A stretch of DNA of 64,000 nucleotides from Omphiscola glabra (lineage: Eukaryota > Mollusca > Gastropoda > Lymnaeidae). The stretch lies in the NCBI GenBank assembly GCA_964017045.1, contig OZ024804.1:20074537-20138536 (forward strand). Direction: 5' to 3'. Shown here piece after piece: positions 1-12,256 of the stretch (position 1 is its first letter; every line of letters begins with the position of its first letter). Under the pieces are notes generated by a model, which had not been told where the DNA came from, searched no databases, and saw only the letters and a program-made list of their open reading frames with translations. A program made the translations under genes and the position numbers.

Positions 1-3000
1 AAAAGAAAATCGTAATTGTGTGTCGATATATGCGTGTGTTTTATTGCCGTTTTTTAAAAGATGTGGATTTACAGTTTTGAAATTATAGGAAACAATTTAT
101 TTGCCACTTTTCACAAAGAGATTTACTTGATTTTTGCTAAATGTCTACAGTCCTGTTGTAATAACAAGCCACTCTTGAAATTGTAATCTGCTTTTTGAGT
201 ACCCACCACATGATTTACAAGTCTGCATTTCCATATAAAACATCTTTTGAGTCAGGTACTGTCAATCAAAAATTATAAACTTATTTGGAGCGAGGCTCTT
301 TTCCAATAACGTTTTTTTCCTTTTTTTCAAATTATTTATTTAAATATTTGTATCACCTTTTTTAACATCAAAATTTTTTTTGCTAGGTAAAGAAAACGGC
401 GAAATATCATGCAGTCATATACTAACGTTTTTTTTTTGTAGTTTTTTTTTAGTTTTTTTGGTTTTTTTACGAAAGCAAGCAACATGTTGCCCATAAATAA
501 ATGTTAAAACGTATTTCGCTTAAATTATTATTTTGTGTTACTGATGCAGACTCTTAAAAATATTTTATTAGAATGGGTTATTGCTACTTAGAAACTGTTT
601 GTTTTTTAAAGCCTTTGGTTTGTCAAGAGTGGACCACATTCTTAGTTCTTGTACAATGTATGTAACCATTATAAAAATATATCAAAGTGACCCGGTGCTC
701 ACCCGTCTTCCATAGAATGTCCCCATCTTTCATGAGAACCTCTGCCAATTGCAAAATTTAACATAATCCCGAACAGCAGCGACTTGAACAAACCTTGCAA
801 CATTTTGATATCTTCTTTATGTGTCTTCTTCGTTATATCTGTTAATGCATTATGTATTTATATATATAAACGATGTAGGTTTTGGTTTCATTCAAATAGC
901 AAATCACATTTCATAAAGATGTTAAGGGACTCTTTGGTTTACAAAGCTTGAATTAATTATTTTTTTTAAAATTATATATATATATATAGTGATTATTTTT
1001 GTGTTAGTGTGAACTTAACAAATATTAACAGTGTATGGATATAAATAGATGATACCATTTTCTAAAAAAATAAGTGCTTGGGGATTTTTGATATTTCAGT
1101 TTTAATGTAACAAATGTAATTGAATGTATTTAATTATTTCAGCCTTCAATTTCTCCTTAGGAAAATGTTTTATGCTATTTTTTTACCTTGACCCCCCCCC
1201 ACCCCCTTAAAAAAAAGTGTATTTGTGATTGACTAGTTACTTTACATTTACATATGAGTGCTTCGGTAAGAACAAAACACTGATCCATTTAGGTTTATGT
1301 CAACTGCATTAAGTTTTACATCAACAAAATGTTTGGCAATGGTGCAGGGGAGGTAATGAGCTTTTAAATATTTAAAAAATGGCATTAATTTGTCTATTTC
1401 ATGAACCTAAAATTGCAGTAAAATTATATGGTTAAAACAAATTGATAAATTTGGAATAGGATCAAGCTACAAAGATGTTACCAAAACAAATATATTCATT
1501 AAAATGTTTCGAATAACATTGTATACAGATATCGACTGTTGAGTGTAGTTTCCATCTTATCACGTTAGAAATGTTTCTTTCTTTGACTACTTATACTCTA
1601 AAATGTATTATCAGAAATATGTGGAAAATATTTTCCGTGCGATGCTCATATAATTATAGAGATGTTTAAACAGTGGTGTCATTTACTTAACTAAAGTAAA
1701 AAAATATGTATGTTATTGTAAAAACTTCACTCCCCTATTTATAAATAATGATATATTAAAAACAGAACACAAATTCTTTAACGGTAAATCGTTGTTAAAT
1801 TCTCGTAAAACTGTTGGTACATATAATTATCCCCCTCATTATCTCTATGATAAGTCTGCTAACAGACTCTTTATTATTAATCATTACGATTAAATAAGAT
1901 GGAACTTGTAAAAATTTGTTATGTGGATTATACAATAAACATACCTTTCTAGAATGAATTAGTAACTACGCCAATAACAATGCCAACACTACCTGACTTA
2001 CCTCTAGGAGCCCTGTTTGTTTTAAATTGTAATAAATTATGTCCGGCAGTGACATAACATTGGCAGAACTACAAGACATGTAAGTTCTCTCAGTGTTCGT
2101 GAACTGTAACAGGGAGTCATTATGCTTGACTAACGGATGCCCAGCAGGTGAATTAATTGGTTAGTACCGTTTAAAGGGTCAACGTGATATGGTTACAGTT
2201 GTATACGCATATTTTATAGTATTCTTACAAAAGTTGTTGACATTACTAAATTAAACAGTGTTAGACGAAGAATGGCTCGCTTGCAAATATCTCAGAACCG
2301 CTGAGAATATGTCTCCGTGTTTATTGATGCGAGGCCACTGTGTGTGACGTACGTTGTGTAACTCCACGCTGTGTCATTGCGATCAATACTCCGAACCTTC
2401 GCTGCATAGTGCCTAGTACAGTGTAATGTCTCCAGTTAGGACTAAAAATAGATGAATGACTTCATAGGTGTTCTTAGTTAGCGCTCAAGTCGATCACAAT
2501 GTATTGTGTACTTTATTTTTAGAAAATGAAAACAAAATTATATTAGTCAATGTGTACCAGAACTGTAAACTAAAAAAGAATAATGAAAAACCCCACAACA
2601 AAAAATCCATGCAGTAATCTTATGAAGAGCCATATCAAACAACCATCCCTTGATGAGTGTATTGAAAGTACTCTCTTTAAAACTAGGCAGATATACTTTA
2701 TTAATAATAGCTAAAGTCTTAGAATTGATTTTGAAGTGGACGCAATTTATTTTATTAATGTTTGTGTAAACATTCATATAATTAGTAGAATCATTTTAAA
2801 GTGGTATCGTTTCATTTTATCAGCATGCACTAATAAGGGTTAACACTATTTTCTTTTCACGGCTCCATATGGCTCATACAAATTGTAAATAATACTATTT
2901 ATAAATAATAAATACTTATTTAGTATATGCTTTATCGCAATAAACTAAACGGCGCTTATTCAGATTTCCAGGAATAAAAAAAAACTATGTATCATTGTTA

Positions 3001-4408
3001 AAACTCTTGGATTTATATATTGCCGATGATATAACATCGTACCAGGTCTCAAACCTTAGAATACGCTACCAGGTCACCCACACTGCACTGTAAGTATTTC
3101 AAGATAGTTGAAATAGAAATATAGTATTTTACTTAGCTATCACCTATTTAATACAAACTATTTCACTTGACTAACTCTCAGCTATCTCGTAACAGGGCAT
3201 GCATAACTTGTATGTATTATTTGTAAAATGGCACAGTTGTAATGGCATTTATAGTTATAGTAAAATATAAGTCAAATACACATTGAGAAGCCTCTGTTAG
3301 TTAACTACGTAGAAGATGGCAACCGGCCAATTAGGAAAGGTCAAAAACAAATCTGTTGTGAGTCAGAATCTAGAGACAATGAGTCCCAGGTTAAGGTACT
3401 CCTCCACGCATTATAAACTAAAAAAAAAATAAAATAATAATAATAAAGGGAAACAAAAAAGAGGTGAAAGCTGGCCTCATCAACATAATTTAAGAGCCAA
3501 ATTAATTTTATAAATTGATATCTAGTAAAATAACTACCATTGAATAATAATTCAACAAATGTAGAATAGCAAATGAATACGTTTAAATTTGAAATATTAT
3601 TGTTATAACTATATTCTCAAAAAAAATAATTAATTACCATTTATAATGCTACAGAAAAGCGTTACTTTTAATAATCTACTTTTATGAATAGTAAATTATC
3701 AGTCAAAGATATCTTGTTTTTTGCACAAATTATTTCATCACCCTCAAATAATTCTATCCATCAAATTAAAAAAAAACCTCGTAAATGCAAAGTTGTGTTC
3801 AAACTATTTTATTAAAAATACATTTAGAAGAAGAATAATTGTATTTAAAAATGTTTGTATAGCATAAAAAGTATCTTGAATAGAGACGTATATAAGGTCT
3901 TTAGTTTGTAGTTAATTCAAAATATTTCTGCTGCTAAAGGCATTCCAAAAATAAATGTATAAAAATTGCTGAGTAAAATAAAAAAATATAAAATATTGAA
4001 ATGATAATGCTACAATAAAATACTTTGTATTGTATATACATGTAAAGCTGTGTAATAAAAATTACTTGGTGCAACTTAATCACTTATTTTTTTTTCCAAA
4101 TTTTGAACGTGTGTTAAACAATTTTGATTTTATAAACAATTTGTTAGATGTTGATCGTATGCTTAACATTAAACTTTGAAAAGGATTTACGATTATGAAT
4201 GCTTATGATAATATTTTGGCAAAGTGGCAAATACGAATTTATAAAATACAGCTGCACGTCTCTGTAGTTTAGTGCGTTCGTTTTCTTTAGCATTCTAGTT
4301 TGAAAAAGTTTGATTAAAAAATAGGTTACTTTTTTCATTGATAAACCCCTCAGAACAGTTACAGGATAAACACGCGTAAAGATATATTTCTGTTTCACCT
4401 CAGATCGA
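1..4408. other. AT-rich intergenic DNA, no recognised feature
   Basis: Both strands were read for long open frames, signal peptides, the cluster's exon signatures and repeat termini. Only short poly-A/T runs, a C-rich run near 1190 and a short TA run near 975 are seen. The small open frames here (for example minus 2547-2777 and 4144-4398) have no recognisable domain and no flanking splice pattern. Confidence 0.6.
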
Positions 4409-5844
4409 TTATATGTATGTCTGAGGAGCGGACTGTCCCAGATCGGTCTTGGCCTCCTCCACTTTCAGGGTTGGAGCCGTCTCGATCACCTCGGCGTACT
4501 TCGGTGGGTACTCCGCAGTTGAGATGGGTTTCTTCTCCGTCTCAGGGAACATCGCGTACGGCACTTCCAGACTCTTGCCGTTTTGCCTGCGCATCACACG
4601 TCTCAGCGCCACCACAAGGATGATGGCGACCACAAGCAAACACAAGACCCCTGCCCCCAGCACTGCACCGATGACAATGACGACCCGGGTGTCGACTCTG
4701 TGATCATCACGACCAAAGTCATCACGACCGGGATACCCGTCGAAATCATCATCCCTCGGAGGCCCCGTCGTAACTGGGGGGAGTCTAACCTCACACTGAG
4801 AGGTGCTCAGGTCTGCTTTCATGAAGTAGTCATTCTCGGGAATGTTGACGAGGTTCGCGTTGAAGCATATGCCTACGCACTGGCAGTCGGCTGGCGTCCG
4901 GTGAACGGATCGGAACTCAAAATACTGTTGTGTAGGGTAGCATCTTGTCTGGTTCATTCGCCTACACGACAGCGTGTACGTTTCTTTGATTTGGCAGGAG
5001 AAGATATTGTAATAAACTGTCGGGTCCTCAATGATTCGTTTAGTTTTAAAAGAGAGCGTTGTTCCTGTCCCGAAGTGGAATGTTCTGTTGTGCACCAATG
5101 TCCTTGCGTCACACATATCCTCATATGACCTGTCATTTGTGTACAGAGAAAAGAAAAAAATGACAATAATACGTTGTGCTAGGATATAAGCTCTTCTTTA
5201 TTATATGTGCTTGGGTAATTGTAATAATCATAATACAGCAACAAGGTTAAGACAAACACATCTTCTTATCAGGTTAATACATTTGTCTTGAATAAAATAC
5301 TTATTTACTTCTTTTCCTTTTTTTAAAAAAAATACTAATAATAAATAAAATGCGCAATGACAAGAAAATAACTAATTTGAATTTTAATAAATTCGGCAAA
5401 ATGAATTTTAAAGTAATTAAAGAGTTTTTAAACAGTTTATTTTAAGATTTAAATGTGTACAGTAAGCTACTTCCAACAAAAACCTTTATACTTTGGTTTT
5501 TATAAGAAAACTATGTGTAAATGTAGTACAAATGCATTAATTCATATGTATATACTTTTCTCTAATTGTAATCGTTTAAATGAATATATGTCAATGCCTA
5601 TATATTTCAATGCCTAACTTTAAAGGCCGGCGTATATCGTTTAACAAATGAATCCTAATAAATGAACTATGTTAGTGTATGAATCGTACACCATCAGATC
5701 AGCATCTTCGATCTTAATGTCATAAGGGTCAATCGCTCCGAGGTAGTACTGCATTGAGAAGCCATCTCCGGTAGGAGGTGAGACGGCCATGGTCACTTGC
5801 AGCACAACTAAAAAGGCCAACGCACAAAGTAAAGGAGATCCCAT
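4409..5844 (-). CDS. Gene A: divergent cluster member, type I membrane protein with Cys-rich ectodomain and PPxY tail
   Basis: Predicted two-exon gene, exon 1 5690-5844 and exon 2 4409-5129, giving 291 residues. Exon 1 starts at the ATG of MGSPLLCALAFLVVLQ, a clear signal peptide of about 20 residues. The donor is GTACGA and the acceptor follows a pyrimidine tract ending ACAG; the phase-2 junction keeps the frame open. The ectodomain has eight Cys (about residues 58, 97, 107, 115, 134, 136, 140, 164). The spacing DPTVYYNIFSC...LSCRRM mirrors the DPDLYL..YQC...FICQRM signature of genes B, C, E and G, so this is a distant relative with three extra Cys. An acidic Asp/Gly/Arg linker precedes a 27-residue transmembrane segment (about 201-227). 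The 64-residue tail contains YPPKYAEV, which holds a PPxY WW-domain-binding motif and a YxxV motif. Exon 2 is visibly more GC-rich than its surroundings. Function is unknown; membrane topology is well supported, ligand and pathway are not. Confidence 0.8.
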
Positions 5845-6520
5845 CTTGATCACCTCTTGAATTCCCTGTCGCAATAACATTGAGAGTAATATACATACAT
5901 ACACTTTGATCAATGCATATCAATAACTAATATGTATAGCACAAGTGGGTAAAAAAGCAACATATTTGTGAATAACAAACAACCACCTGGACGCTAGTAC
6001 ATCATAGATTTTAAAACAAATTTATCAACTAATTATATTGATTACTTGATCACACTTTATTATGTATCGATTTCAAATATTTTATAATCTTTTCCATTCA
6101 GTTGATGTCGTCTGGTTCTCAAGTCAAGATATTACACAATAATGTTTAAAACAAAATTGCTCTATATGTTAAGTTTAAATTACCATTTTAGCTTAAAAAG
6201 TATGCGTTTCTATGAAAACAAGGTAAAAGACCCGAATCATAGTTATCTAAATTATTCCATACCAGAAGTCAATCATTTATATTTGGTAAGTTATAATTTG
6301 AAATTGCCGACAAGAAAAATAAATGTTACCTTAGCTACTGAATAATAAAATAAATTTACTAAACTTTATGTATTTTCTCCAATCTTTACTATTTTCCTAA
6401 CAAATCTGGCACTTTGGAAATACGATGTATAGAAAGCGGTTTACCTGACATGCAGAAGTCTCACAAATGAGACCGAACTCTATCGTTATCCTGCACACTG
6501 ACATTGGTCTGTCCTTGACA
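5845..6520 (-). other. Possible upstream exon(s) of gene A
   Basis: A candidate exon at 6445-6520 is bounded by an acceptor after a nine-T tract (CAG) and a donor CAG|GTAAAC. It can splice to an acceptor (GCGACAG) just before 5865, leaving 21 nt before the gene A ATG. The candidate exon contains an ATG that would be in frame with gene A across this junction, adding about 27 residues ahead of the signal peptide. It may therefore be a 5' untranslated exon, or give an alternative N-terminus that buries the signal peptide. Splice signals are seen directly; use of the exon is inference. Confidence 0.4.
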
Positions 6521-7398
6521 CTGAAAAAAAAAGTCTTTATATTCAAAGTAGGCCACTGCCCGATGCAGTGGTTCTTTATTTGGGGGTCCAAAATCAATAT
6601 ACCCATTTGTGGTATTGTGGGACAATACATTTTAATACATTGATGAGGGATCCTTCGTAATTATTGTAATCGTTTCGCCTGCATAATCGATGACTACCCT
6701 GCTGCAAAACGTCAATATTTCAAATTCAAATTTCCCAATAACGCAGTGGTCGGCGAACCTTTTAAGCCATTACCCCAAAATCTATTCGTTTACCCCAACG
6801 CTACACAGATTTGTAAAGAAGCAAATCATGGACAACTCATTTTCAAAATGTTTCATTGGATCTATTTAATACCCAGAATACAATACAAATATACGAGAAT
6901 CACTAAATAAATATGATAACATTAATTAATAAAATCCTCATCGTAGAACAAAATGATTTTTTTGAAAGAAAAAAAAAAAGATGTTCTCTTTAAATTTGTA
7001 GAAATGATGTTTCATTTTGATGCAATGACGCCATCAAAATTGGGGCCTTTTTAAATCAGTAAATTTGATAATTGTCTTCGGGGTTAAATAATTGATTTCT
7101 ATACTTGTTCCTACGTTAATTAGAGTGAATAATCCTTGTCGCAAAATTATTTTTTTATGCAAAAGACAGCAGCTCTTTGACTGCCTTCTAATGAGCAATT
7201 TAGAAAGTCTTTGCAACATTTGGCTTTATGAGTATAAGCATAAGAGTCATTGTGGGTTGAGGACCACAAATAGTTACACCACCAGGAGGTGAACACTACA
7301 CCGAGGAACACTCTCAGGTGGAGAAAACCAAATAAAAATGGAAAAACAATTCATTGGGGTCCGATCAATCTCATTTGAATAAAACATCTACAATACAA
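6521..7398. other. Intergenic, no gene recognised
   Basis: No coding signature is seen. A stretch near 6742-6770 begins CAGTGGTCGGCGAACC, which resembles a hAT terminal sequence, but no partner terminus or 8-bp target duplication was found. Confidence 0.4.
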
Positions 7399-8975
7399 GA
7401 GCAGGTTGCCAGCATAGCACATAGCCATAAGGACAGGGTGCCACCAGAATATGTTGCCATAAGAGCAAGCTGCCACCAGAGAATGTGGCCAATAGAGCAG
7501 GGTGTCACCAGAGTGTGCAGCCATAAGAGCAATGTGCCACCAGAGTGTGCGGCCATAAGAGCAATGTGCCACCAGAGTGTGCGGCCATAAGAGCAATGTG
7601 CCACCAGAGTGTGCGGCCATAAGAGCAATGTGCCACCAGAGTGTGCGGCCATAAGAGCAATGTGCCACCAGAGTGTGCGGCCATAAGAGCAAGGTGCCAC
7701 CAGAGTGTGCGGCCATAAGAGCAATGTGCCACCAGAGTGTGCGGCCATAAGAGCAATGTGCCACCAGAGTGTGCAGCCATAAGAGTAAGGTGCCACCAGA
7801 GTGTGCAGCCTTAAGAGCAAGGTGCCACCAGAGTGTGCAGCCATAAGAGCAAGGTGCCACCAGAGTGTGCGGCCATAAGAGCAAGGTGCCACCAGAGAAT
7901 GTGGCCAATAGAGCAGGGTGTCACCAGAGTGTTCAGCCATAAGAGCAATGTGCCACTAGAGTGTGCAGCCATAAGAGCAATGTGCCACCAGAGTGTGCGG
8001 CCATAAGAGCAATGTGCCACCAGAGTGTGCAGCCATAAGAGTAAGGTGCCACCAGAGTGTGCAGCCTTAAGAGCAAGGTGCCACCAGAGTGTGTGGCCAT
8101 AAGAGCAAGGTGCCACCAGGGTGTGCAGCCATAAGAGCAAAGTGCCACCAGAGTGTGCGGCCATAAGAGCAAGGTGCCACCAGAGTGTGCAGCCATAAGA
8201 GCAAGGTGCCACCAAAGTGTGCAGCCATAAGAGCAATGTGCCACCAGAGTGTGCGGCCATAAGAGCAAGGTGCCACCAGAGTGTGCAGCCATAAGAGCAA
8301 GGTGCCACCAGAGTGTGCAGCCATAAGAGCAATGTGCCACCAGAGTGTGCAGCCATAAGAGCAAGGTGCCACCAGAGTGTGCAGCCATAAGAGCAATGTG
8401 CCACCAGAGTTGGCAGCCATAAGAGCAGGGTTCCGCCAGAGTGTGCAGCCATAAAAGCAAGGTGCCACCAGAGTGTGCGGCCATAAGAGCAAGGTGCCAC
8501 CAGAGTGTGCAGCCATAAGAGCAAGGTGCCACCAGAGTGTGCAGCCATAAGAGCAAGGTGCCACCAGAGTGTGCAGCCATAAGAGCAATGTGCCACCAGA
8601 GAATGTGGATATAAGAGCAGTGTGCCACTAGAGTGAGCGGTGATAAGAGCAAAGTGCCACCAGAGAATGTGGATATAAGAGCAGTGTGCCACTAGAGTGA
8701 GCGGTCATAAGAGCAAAGTGCCACCAGAGAATGTGGATATAAGAGCAGTGTGCCACTAGAGTGAGCGGTCATAAGAGCAAAGTGCCACCAGAGAATGTGG
8801 CTGTAAGAGCAGTGTGCCACTAGAGTGAGCGGTCATAAGAGCAAAGTGCCACCAGAGAATGTGGCTGTAAGAGCAGTGTGCCACTAGAGTGAGCGGTCAT
8901 AAGAGCAAAGTGCCACCAGAGAATGTGGATATAAGAGCAGTGTGCCACCAGAGTATGTTGCCATAAAACCAGGGT
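7399..8975. repeat. 32-bp minisatellite array (about 49 copies)
   Basis: Tandem units of 32 bp built on GCCATAAGAGCAAGGTGCCA plus CCAGAGTGTGCG or CCAGAGTGTGCA. Most units differ at a few sites (GCA/GCG, AAT/AAG, rare CTTAAG). From about 8590 to 8950 the array changes to a 64-bp higher-order unit in which a GAATGTGG-ATATAAGAGCAG unit alternates with a GTGAGCGGTCATAAGAGCAA unit. Because 32 is not a multiple of three, long open frames cycle through all three phases on the minus strand; these encode low-complexity Trp/His/Leu repeats and are not treated as genes. Confidence 0.95.
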
Positions 8976-9264
8976 GACATCAGAACACACGGACTCGGAG
9001 TAGGTCCATTGAAAAGTCTATATAACAATGACGCCAAGATTTTAACTCACTGGGTGAAACTCTAGTGAAACTCTAGTGGCGCAGGTGAGCATTAGATGAA
9101 ATAGGCCAGCATGGCGTATGTAACGCAAGAGGTGACCTTATGCTAGCGGCAAAGCCACTTTGTAAATCAATTGTAACCACAACATGTTGGTTGCCATTCT
9201 TAATTGCACTGTCAAAATGCAGTGGTGCCAGCAACAACAAAATCATTTAAAAACACGTTAAAAT

Positions 9265-9630
9265 ATGTATTATGTTTGTATGTGTTTATGAGTGCATGTG
9301 TGTGTTTGTGAATGGATGTGTGTATGCATGCATGTATGTATGTATGGTTGTGTTTATGAGTGTATGTGCGTCTTTGTAAGAGACTGTGTGTATGCCTGTA
9401 TGAATGTATGTATGTGTTTTCTAAGTGTATGTTTGTGTTTGTGAATGACTGTATATGCATGTATGTATGTATGTATGTGTTTATGAGTGTATGTGTGTGT
9501 TTGTGAGAGACTGTGTATATGCATGTATGTATGTATATATGCATATGTTTATGAGTGTATGTGTGTGCTTGTGAGAGACTGTGTATATGCATGTCTGCCT
9601 GTATACATTATGTATGTATATATAGAGTTA
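9265..9630. repeat. TGTATG-rich tandem repeat, about 60-66 bp units
   Basis: Degenerate tandem repeat combining ATGTATGT runs with the phrase GTGTTTATGAGTGTATGTG and GTTTGTGAGAGACTGTGTAT. About five to six units are visible. Open frames on either strand here are repeat artefacts. Confidence 0.9.
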
Positions 9631-10373
9631 GTGTCCGTGGCAAGTCATGCGCTTCTATCGTGCAAGACTTTTTTTTTTTTCATAATAGACATTCGAGGTG
9701 TGTTCCGCAAAGTTGAATCGTCACAACAAGTTCAAGGCCATTCGGCAAGCTGTTATTTTAAAAGTGCAACTTATCTTTTATTTAGAGCAGAGGATTCAAT
9801 CTTATGTTCAGTGGGAGCATTAAGGTCTACGGTGCTCTTCTCGGGGGCTCGACGGCCGCTCCGTGATATCAAACAAATATCTATTGAAATACAAGATTAA
9901 CACATTGGGTAGGCCTGAATGCAATTGTTGACTGGTGTTTCCAAGTGGCCCTGCATAATAAAAATGAATTGGACTTGTGGAATTAATTTTCTACCATGGT
10001 CTTATATTTAAGATGAGCCAGACATCCATAGCATGCACGATACATTGAACATATAATTCTTTTTTTTTTTTTTTTATGAAACAACATTAAGAGTACATTG
10101 ACAGTTGAGATCTATAAATCGATTTATCCGACCAGAACTCGCCCAACATGATCGTTCTTATATAAGCAACTTCTGTTAATGTGCATGGCACGTTTGGTCG
10201 CAACCATTTTGCCACCACCGGCTAATTCGCCCCCAAAGGACGTTTCACCAACGGTCGCTTCTTCGGCAAAGATTTAGAAATTATTCAAAACCCAAATTTA
10301 TAATAAAATTGATGCCAAGATTAAAATGGGATTTCAACAATGTATGATATTCAAGAACGTTTATTTAGATTAT
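9631..10373. other. Intergenic, no gene recognised
   Basis: No recognisable coding exon or mobile-element terminus. Long T runs near 9668 and 10061. Confidence 0.4.
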
Positions 10374-10577
10374 TTAAGAGCAGGGTGCCAGCAGAGCATG
10401 TAGCCATAAGGACAGGGTGCCACCAGAGTATGTTGCCATAAGAGCAGTGTGCCACCAGAGTGAGCGGTCATAAGAGCAAAGTGCCACCAGAGAATGTTGC
10501 CATAAAAGCAAAGTGACTATGTGTTTATAAGTGTATGTGTGTGTTTGTGAGAGACTGTGAGTATGCATGTATGTATG
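10374..10577. repeat. Outlying copy of the 32-bp array joined to the TGTATG repeat
   Basis: About 4.5 units of the 32-bp minisatellite (10374-10516) are directly followed by one unit of the TGTATG-type repeat (10517-10577). In the main locus the same two repeat types are separated by about 290 bp. This is therefore a rearranged secondary copy rather than a continuation. Confidence 0.85.
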
Positions 10578-10616
10578 ACAACATTAAACAAATATATGTT
10601 GACATATTTACAAGTG
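10577..10616 (+). repeat. 40-bp direct repeat, copy 1 (partner 12257-12296)
   Basis: GACAACATTAAACAAATA followed by ATGTTGACATATTTACAAGT recurs at 12257-12296 with one mismatch. At the partner site it is preceded by ATAAGAGCGCCAGCA, a decayed piece of the 32-bp minisatellite unit. The two sequences probably travelled together. Confidence 0.85.
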
Positions 10617-10851
10617 GCATATATAAGATGGGCCACGTAAAACCGGTATGTCTCTGTGGAATTGGAAGCGTGATGCTGACGTGATCGCCTGTTTACATCG
10701 ATGGTTTGCAAAATATTTCGACTGTGAAATCGGTATTATATGGCACACACTGTATTGCGTAGAGTTTGGTGACAATAGAAAGACAGGTTCAACGAACATT
10801 ATGTTTTTTTGATTAATAAGGACAAGGGGGTATCTGTGCAGTTCATTTATT

Positions 10852-11376
10852 TTAGACAATAATCGCTATTATTAAAAGACAGGAAAACAACAACAAACAA
10901 CATTCGAATGTAAATGTAACCTGACAAACTTCACCCCAGTCAAAGTAGGGGGTTTGTGTCACTGGGGCTTGTGTCACTGGGGCTTGTGTCACTGGGGTTT
11001 GTGTCACTGGGGCTTGTGTCACTGGGGCTTGTGTTACTGGGGCTTGTGTCACTGGGGCTTGTGTCACTGGGGTTTGTGTCACTGGGGCTTGTGTCACTGG
11101 GGCTTGTGTCACTGGGGCTTGTGTCACTGGGGCTTGTGTCACTGGGGCTTGTGTCACTGGGGCTTGTGTCACTGGGGCTTGTGTCACTGGGGCTTGTGTC
11201 ACCGGGGCTTGTGTCACTGGGGCTTGTGTCACTGGGGCTTGTGTCACCGGGGCTTGTGTCACTGGGGCTTGTGTCACTGGGGCTTGAGTCACTGGGGCTT
11301 TTGTTGCAGGAGGGTTTTTTATCGGAGGGGGAGCTTTGGTTGAACTTCCGTTTCAAAATGCTAAAAATATTAAAAT
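10852..11376 (-). CDS. Possible terminal exon: Thr/Pro repeat stalk with hydrophobic C-terminus (uncertain)
   Basis: Minus-strand frame made of about 23 copies of the pentapeptide TQAPV, then a short unique segment (PYFDWGEVCQVTFTFE) and the hydrophobic end CCLLLFSCLLIIAIIV before the stop at 10852. This layout fits a mucin-like, O-glycosylatable stalk with a GPI signal or terminal membrane anchor. Two observations favour coding. Most single-base variants among units are silent in this frame (GTG/GTA, CCA/CCG, ACA/ACT), with only Ala-to-Thr replacements recurring. The frame also ends in a plausible anchor. Against it, the 15-bp unit keeps all frames open, and the best upstream acceptor (TATTTTTAG before 11360) leads into another frame (SDTSP)n if entered in phase 2. 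No signal-peptide exon could be assigned; a candidate small exon is at 12589-12646. Confidence 0.35.
10950..11300. repeat. 15-bp minisatellite, about 23 copies
   Basis: Near-perfect tandem array of GGCTTGTGTCACTGG. Variants are few (GGTTTG, GTTACT, CACCGG, GAGTCA). The low divergence indicates recent expansion or maintenance. The array underlies the possible TQAPV coding repeat on the minus strand. Confidence 0.95.
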
Positions 11377-11956
11377 TTTAAAATAAAGTTTTAGTACACA
11401 TCATGTATGTTTCAGTCGGTGCTTATGTAGCACCACAAACAAACCATAAACGAACAAAAACCCAAACAAACTCTGACTGCGAAAAAAATGTATTATTCTA
11501 AAATTAGATTTATAAGATGTTAACTTAATATTTAAAATCTTTTTTTTTTTAAATGTAAAAACCCCACATTTTCGACCCTTTAATTAAAACGTGGATGTCT
11601 ATGGCCAAAAGCGTACATTTTTTTATAAGATTAACCTAAGAACACAGCCAAACAAGAATGAAGCAGTTCGATCAGGTCAAATTAAAGAAAGTCTTAGTTG
11701 GAGATGTAACACTTAGTCAAAGATTCAATACATGATCGCAGCCCCAGACATGAATTGGATAAGGTGAAAAGCGACCCTCAATCGATTTAAAACCCACAGT
11801 ACTCACCAACTTAATATTCAATTACAATGCTACAAACATTGATGTTTAATTTTGTTTAAAAAAATAAAAAAAAATAAAAAAAAATTTCATTTTACATTAG
11901 GAGAAATAAACTTTGCAATACAAGTTATTCGCCCTTCAACTTTATCTGTGACAATA

Positions 11957-11987
<31 letters not shown>

Positions 11988-11988
11988 G
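11957..11988. repeat. (ATT)n microsatellite
   Basis: About ten uninterrupted ATT units followed by GAG. Confidence 0.9.
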
Positions 11989-12099
11989 AGCTTCAACTTT
12001 ACGTGAAGCTTTAAATACCCAATTAATATTGTAAAGCAGAAGAGAATGAGGTGGACCAAATCGTATGGACAAAAGCAGCCCAGGTGGCTAGGAATAATC

Positions 12100-12191
12100 C
12101 ATCCATCGGGATATCACCACTGTCTAAGTGCCACACCAAATAATTGTATTCTCAAAAAGGTAGCGTGAGTCAAAACTTTTGGGAACCACTG
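12100..12191 (-). mobile_element. Possible hAT-type terminus fragment
   Basis: The right edge reads on the minus strand CAGTGGTTCCCAAAAGTTTT then GACTCACGCTACC, matching the general CAGTGGTTCCCAAA terminus of hAT elements. Only one end is recognised, and no 8-bp duplication of the flank ATCTTGAG was found to the left, so this is a truncated or decayed copy at best. Confidence 0.35.
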
Positions 12192-12256
12192 ATCTTGAGG
12201 ATCCATTTATAATAGATTCATTGCGCATGAAACTTGATGATAAGAGCGCCAGCAAT

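Noticed and set aside
4417..5128. Plus-strand open frames across gene A
   Set aside because: Antisense shadows of the GC-rich exon 2; no signal peptide or domain.
6742..6830. hAT terminus CAGTGGTCGGCGAACC
   Set aside because: No second terminus and no 8-bp target duplication located.
7351..8692. Long minus-strand open frames with Trp/His/Leu repeats
   Set aside because: They are the three reading phases of the 32-bp minisatellite; all overlap each other and none has splice or start context.
9212..9900. Open frames rich in His/Thr/Tyr or Cys/Val/Tyr
   Set aside because: Products of the TGTATG repeat; no independent coding evidence.
10954..11381. Plus-strand frames (CHWGL)n and (SLGLV)n
   Set aside because: Shadow frames of the 15-bp repeat; they end without any unique domain or anchor.
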